A stretch of DNA of 64,000 nucleotides from HGM04593 sp045646845 (GTDB taxonomy: Bacteria; Bacteroidota; Bacteroidia; Bacteroidales; Bacteroidaceae), in NCBI GenBank assembly GCA_045646845.1, contig JAZRLO010000044.1:1-64000 (forward strand). Reading direction: 5' to 3'. Every line of letters starts with the position of its first letter. Positions within the stretch are counted from its first letter, which is position 1. The notes below the pieces were generated by a model that saw nothing but the letters and a program-made list of their open reading frames with translations, had not been told where the DNA came from and searched no databases. The position numbers were made by a program, and so were the translations under genes. Positions 62,157 through 64,000 of the stretch are shown in pieces.

Positions 62157-62229
62157 TGGGGATGCCCTCGGAAAAGGTATTCGCAAACAGAAGAAGGGAT
62201 TGAGTAAGAATCAATCTTTCAACAAAAAA

Positions 62230-62256
62230 AAGACAACCCATTTTACTTTTGGGTTG
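62230..62256 (-). terminator. Terminator of the small membrane protein
   Basis: CAACCC (62234-62239) pairs with GGGTTG (62251-62256); on the minus strand the stem is followed by a run of eight T. It is 35 bases after the stop at 62291. Confidence 0.8.
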
Positions 62257-62290
62257 CCCTCTTCTGTTCTATGAATTCTTCTTGGAATGT

Positions 62291-62698
62291 TTACTTCTTG
62301 TTCATCTTCATAATGCCGTCTGTTGCGATTACACCGCAAAGGATTACAGATACAAACATGCAAACCCAGGTTCCAAAACCGGTGCCTTCCCCTACAATAA
62401 GCATCAGGAGTGAGCCCAGGAATGATGCGAATGTGCATGACACTCTGGTGATGAATGCATTCATGTCCTCCTTGCCTTTGCAGATGTGCATGCCGACCGG
62501 GCCGGCGAACATGAGGATGAGCCATAGCCACACGGCTCCGGGTAGCGCAAACAGAGCCCAGAACATACCTGTAATGATTACTCCTGCCGGTGTGAGGGTC
62601 ATGAATCCACTAAATCCTGTGACAGGGAATGCCACCAATGATACTGCCAATGCTACTGTTAGCCATTTGGTCAGAATTTTAACAAGTTTTTCGTCCAT
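62291..62698 (-). CDS. Small four-helix membrane protein
   Basis: A 135-residue protein read from MDEKLVKILT at 62698; the longer upstream frame adds residues from the promoter region. Four hydrophobic segments (about 10-27, 32-50, 55-70, 88-110, with a last one at 112-128) make it an integral membrane protein. The loop between helices has GMHICKGKEDM. No known transporter or enzyme signature was found. A TACATTTG -7 box lies on the minus strand at 62730-62737. Unknown function; it is convergent with the importer run. Confidence 0.65.
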   Translation of the reverse strand: MDEKLVKILTKWLTVALAVSLVAFPVTGFSGFMTLTPAGVIITGMFWALFALPGAVWLWLILMFAGPVGMHICKGKEDMNAFITRVSCTFASFLGSLLMLIVGEGTGFGTWVCMFVSVILCGVIATDGIMKMNKK

Positions 62699-63037
62699 AG
62701 TGATGTAGTTGAAAATGTTTATAATGTTGCAAATGTATTGCTTTTTATCATTACTTGTGTGAATGTTCCAGTTTTTTTTTATTTTTGTAGGCTTTTTGTC
62801 AATAAAACCGTGCCATCTGTTCATATAGGTACTGTTTGTCTTGTATAAACTGAAAAAAGGAACTATTTTTGTAACTGATAAGCAAGTCTCGGGGCTGAGT
62901 GGTACGTTGACACCAAGGGGTGAATGTCGCTTGTCAGTCATGTCTTCTGCCTGAGCGTTGCCTTTATCCGGGGCAATCCTCTCTTTCTGGCGGGGATTAT
63001 GCCTTCGGTATTTCGGTTTTTAATATTTTCCAATACA
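62699..63037. other. Divergent promoter gap before ilvD
   Basis: No gene. The minus strand carries TACATTTG at 62730-62737. The plus side leading to ilvD has no clear TAnnTTTG box; an in-frame ATG at 62999 could extend ilvD by 13 residues (MPSVFRFLIF), but the family start fits 63038 better. Confidence 0.45.
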
Positions 63038-64000
63038 ATGAAAATAAAGTTGAGGAGCTCCCAATGTACTGACGGACGCAGAATGGCCGGTGCCAGGGCG
63101 TTGTGGATAGCGAACGGTATGAAGCGCGAGATGTTCGGCAAGCCGATAATTGCCATTGCCAACTCGTTCACGCAGTTTGTTCCCGGTCATACTCATCTGC
63201 ACGAGGCAGGCCAGATAGTGAAGGCGGAAATCGAGAAGATGGGTTGCTATGCTGCGGAATTCAATACAATAGCGATTGATGACGGTATTGCAATGGGGCA
63301 TGACGGCATGCTGTATTCGCTTCCGTCGCGTGACATAATCGCGGACAGCGTGGAATATATGTGCAATGCCCACAAGGCGGATGCTCTGGTCTGCATATCG
63401 AACTGCGACAAGATAACACCGGGGATGCTTATGGCAGCAATGCGCCTGAACATACCGACGGTATTCGTGTCGGGCGGTCCCATGGAGAAGGGAACGTGGA
63501 AAAATGAGAATCTTGATCTTGTAATAGCTATGGTCAAGGCTGCCGACACGACGGTAAGTGATGATGAACTTGCCGAGATTGAGAAACGTTCATGTCCCGG
63601 CTGCGGTTGCTGTTCGGGCATGTTCACCGCAAACTCTATGAACTCGCTTACCGAGGCTATTGGTCTCTCTTTGCCCGGCAACGGAACTGTACTTGCAACT
63701 CATGTGAACCGTGTGCAGTTGCTGAAGGATGCCGCAAGGCTTGTGGTGGAGAATGCCATGAAGTATTATGGCGAAGGGGATTCGTCAGTGCTTCCGCGAA
63801 GCATAGCGACGCGTGAGGCCTTCCTCAATGCAATGACGCTTGATATCGCTATGGGCGGTTCTACAAATACCATATTGCATCTTCTTGCAGTGGCCCAGGA
63901 GGCCGGTGTCGATTTCAGAATGGCGGATATCGATGCGCTGAGCCGCAAGGTTCCGTGTCTGTGCAAGCTCGCACCCAACGGACAGAAATATTCAGTGCAG
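63038..64000 (+). CDS. ilvD: Dihydroxy-acid dehydratase (3' end outside window)
   Basis: The first 321 codons of IlvD, read from MKIKLRSSQCTDGRR at 63038 and open to the last base. Family hallmarks are GRRMAGARALW, NSFTQFVPGH, FNTIAIDDGIAMGHDGM, ISNCDKITPG with iron-sulfur C123, and the second cysteine region SCPGCGCCSGMFTANSMN near 185-200. The enzyme dehydrates dihydroxy acids in the valine/isoleucine pathway. Presumably the ilv/leu genes continue beyond the window. The start at 62999 is possible but less likely. Confidence 0.95.
   Translation, partial: MKIKLRSSQCTDGRRMAGARALWIANGMKREMFGKPIIAIANSFTQFVPGHTHLHEAGQIVKAEIEKMGCYAAEFNTIAIDDGIAMGHDGMLYSLPSRDIIADSVEYMCNAHKADALVCISNCDKITPGMLMAAMRLNIPTVFVSGGPMEKGTWKNENLDLVIAMVKAADTTVSDDELAEIEKRSCPGCGCCSGMFTANSMNSLTEAIGLSLPGNGTVLATHVNRVQLLKDAARLVVENAMKYYGEGDSSVLPRSIATREAFLNAMTLDIAMGGSTNTILHLLAVAQEAGVDFRMADIDALSRKVPCLCKLAPNGQKYSVQ

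Noticed and set aside
1..64000. CRISPR arrays, rRNA genes and obvious prophage structural genes
   Set aside because: None seen on either strand; the only regular repeats are the hairpin family, the promoter pair and the 25-bp direct repeat.

Overview
The window reads as a chromosome segment of a gut-type Bacteroidota, most likely order Bacteroidales. The grounds are a SusC/SusD pair, a type IX secretion protein (PorQ) plus a secreted protein with a T9SS-like C-terminus, an RprX/RprY-type two-component system, an N-succinylornithine carbamoyltransferase with the proline that marks the Bacteroides enzyme, a second EF-G-like protein, and many -7 boxes of the form TAnnTTTG or TAnnTTCG. Genus cannot be fixed from the sequence alone. 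Coding density is high and no rRNA, tRNA or CRISPR array was seen.

Layout. 1-6469: a run of seven plus-strand genes, mostly unrecognised (a protein with a sigma-70-region-2-like stretch cut by the window edge, a HExxH zincin, an AAA+ ATPase with an unusual Walker B, a gene broken or slipped at an A8 run, and three proteins of unknown or weakly suggested function). Two of these genes are preceded by nearly identical promoter copies. 6494-17608: hemW, the EF-G paralogue, rprX-rprY, a small lipoprotein, the rhamnose genes rhaB-rhaD, a small HTH protein and the arginine gene argF'. 17660-29116: TamB-like envelope protein, an SLC13 transporter, an RpoN-type activator joined to lptE, a TPR protein and secG, and a DUF349 protein. 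29469-42651: one long minus-strand run, rsmA-mgtE-esterase-SusC-SusD-lipoprotein-TlpA-thioredoxin-T9SS cargo. 42850-47792: flippase-like membrane protein, pepD, a DUF3332 lipoprotein, meaB and 5-formyl-THF cyclo-ligase. 51772-55337 (minus): porQ-cmk-ispH-pfkA. 55603-62156: tonB, polyprenyl synthase, an unknown gene, tatD, DAHP synthase/chorismate mutase, and the binding protein and permease of a BtuFC/FecCD-type importer. 62291-64000: a small membrane protein and the 5' part of ilvD.

The most interesting part is 47839-51796. The last 25 bases of pfkA, including its stop codon, occur again as an exact direct repeat 3.9 kb away, just after the 5-formyl-THF cyclo-ligase terminator. Between the two copies lie AT-rich genes foreign to the surrounding housekeeping neighbourhood: a SIR2-like domain with eroded catalytic motifs fused to a TIR domain, a STAND NTPase with a C-terminal multi-pass membrane region carrying a DUF805-like motif, and the C-terminal remnant of an IS982-family transposase. 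The arrangement suggests a small integrated island carrying a two-gene immune-type module (NAD-targeting TIR plus a membrane-bound STAND switch). No integrase is present between the repeats. Defence activity is an inference from domain content, not shown by the sequence.

Other points worth attention: the EF-G paralogue has lost the catalytic histidine of switch II; a hairpin-terminator repeat family occurs three times; the SusCD locus carries two thiol-disulfide proteins and no glycoside hydrolase; and the TamB-like gene has no ATG near its natural N-terminus.
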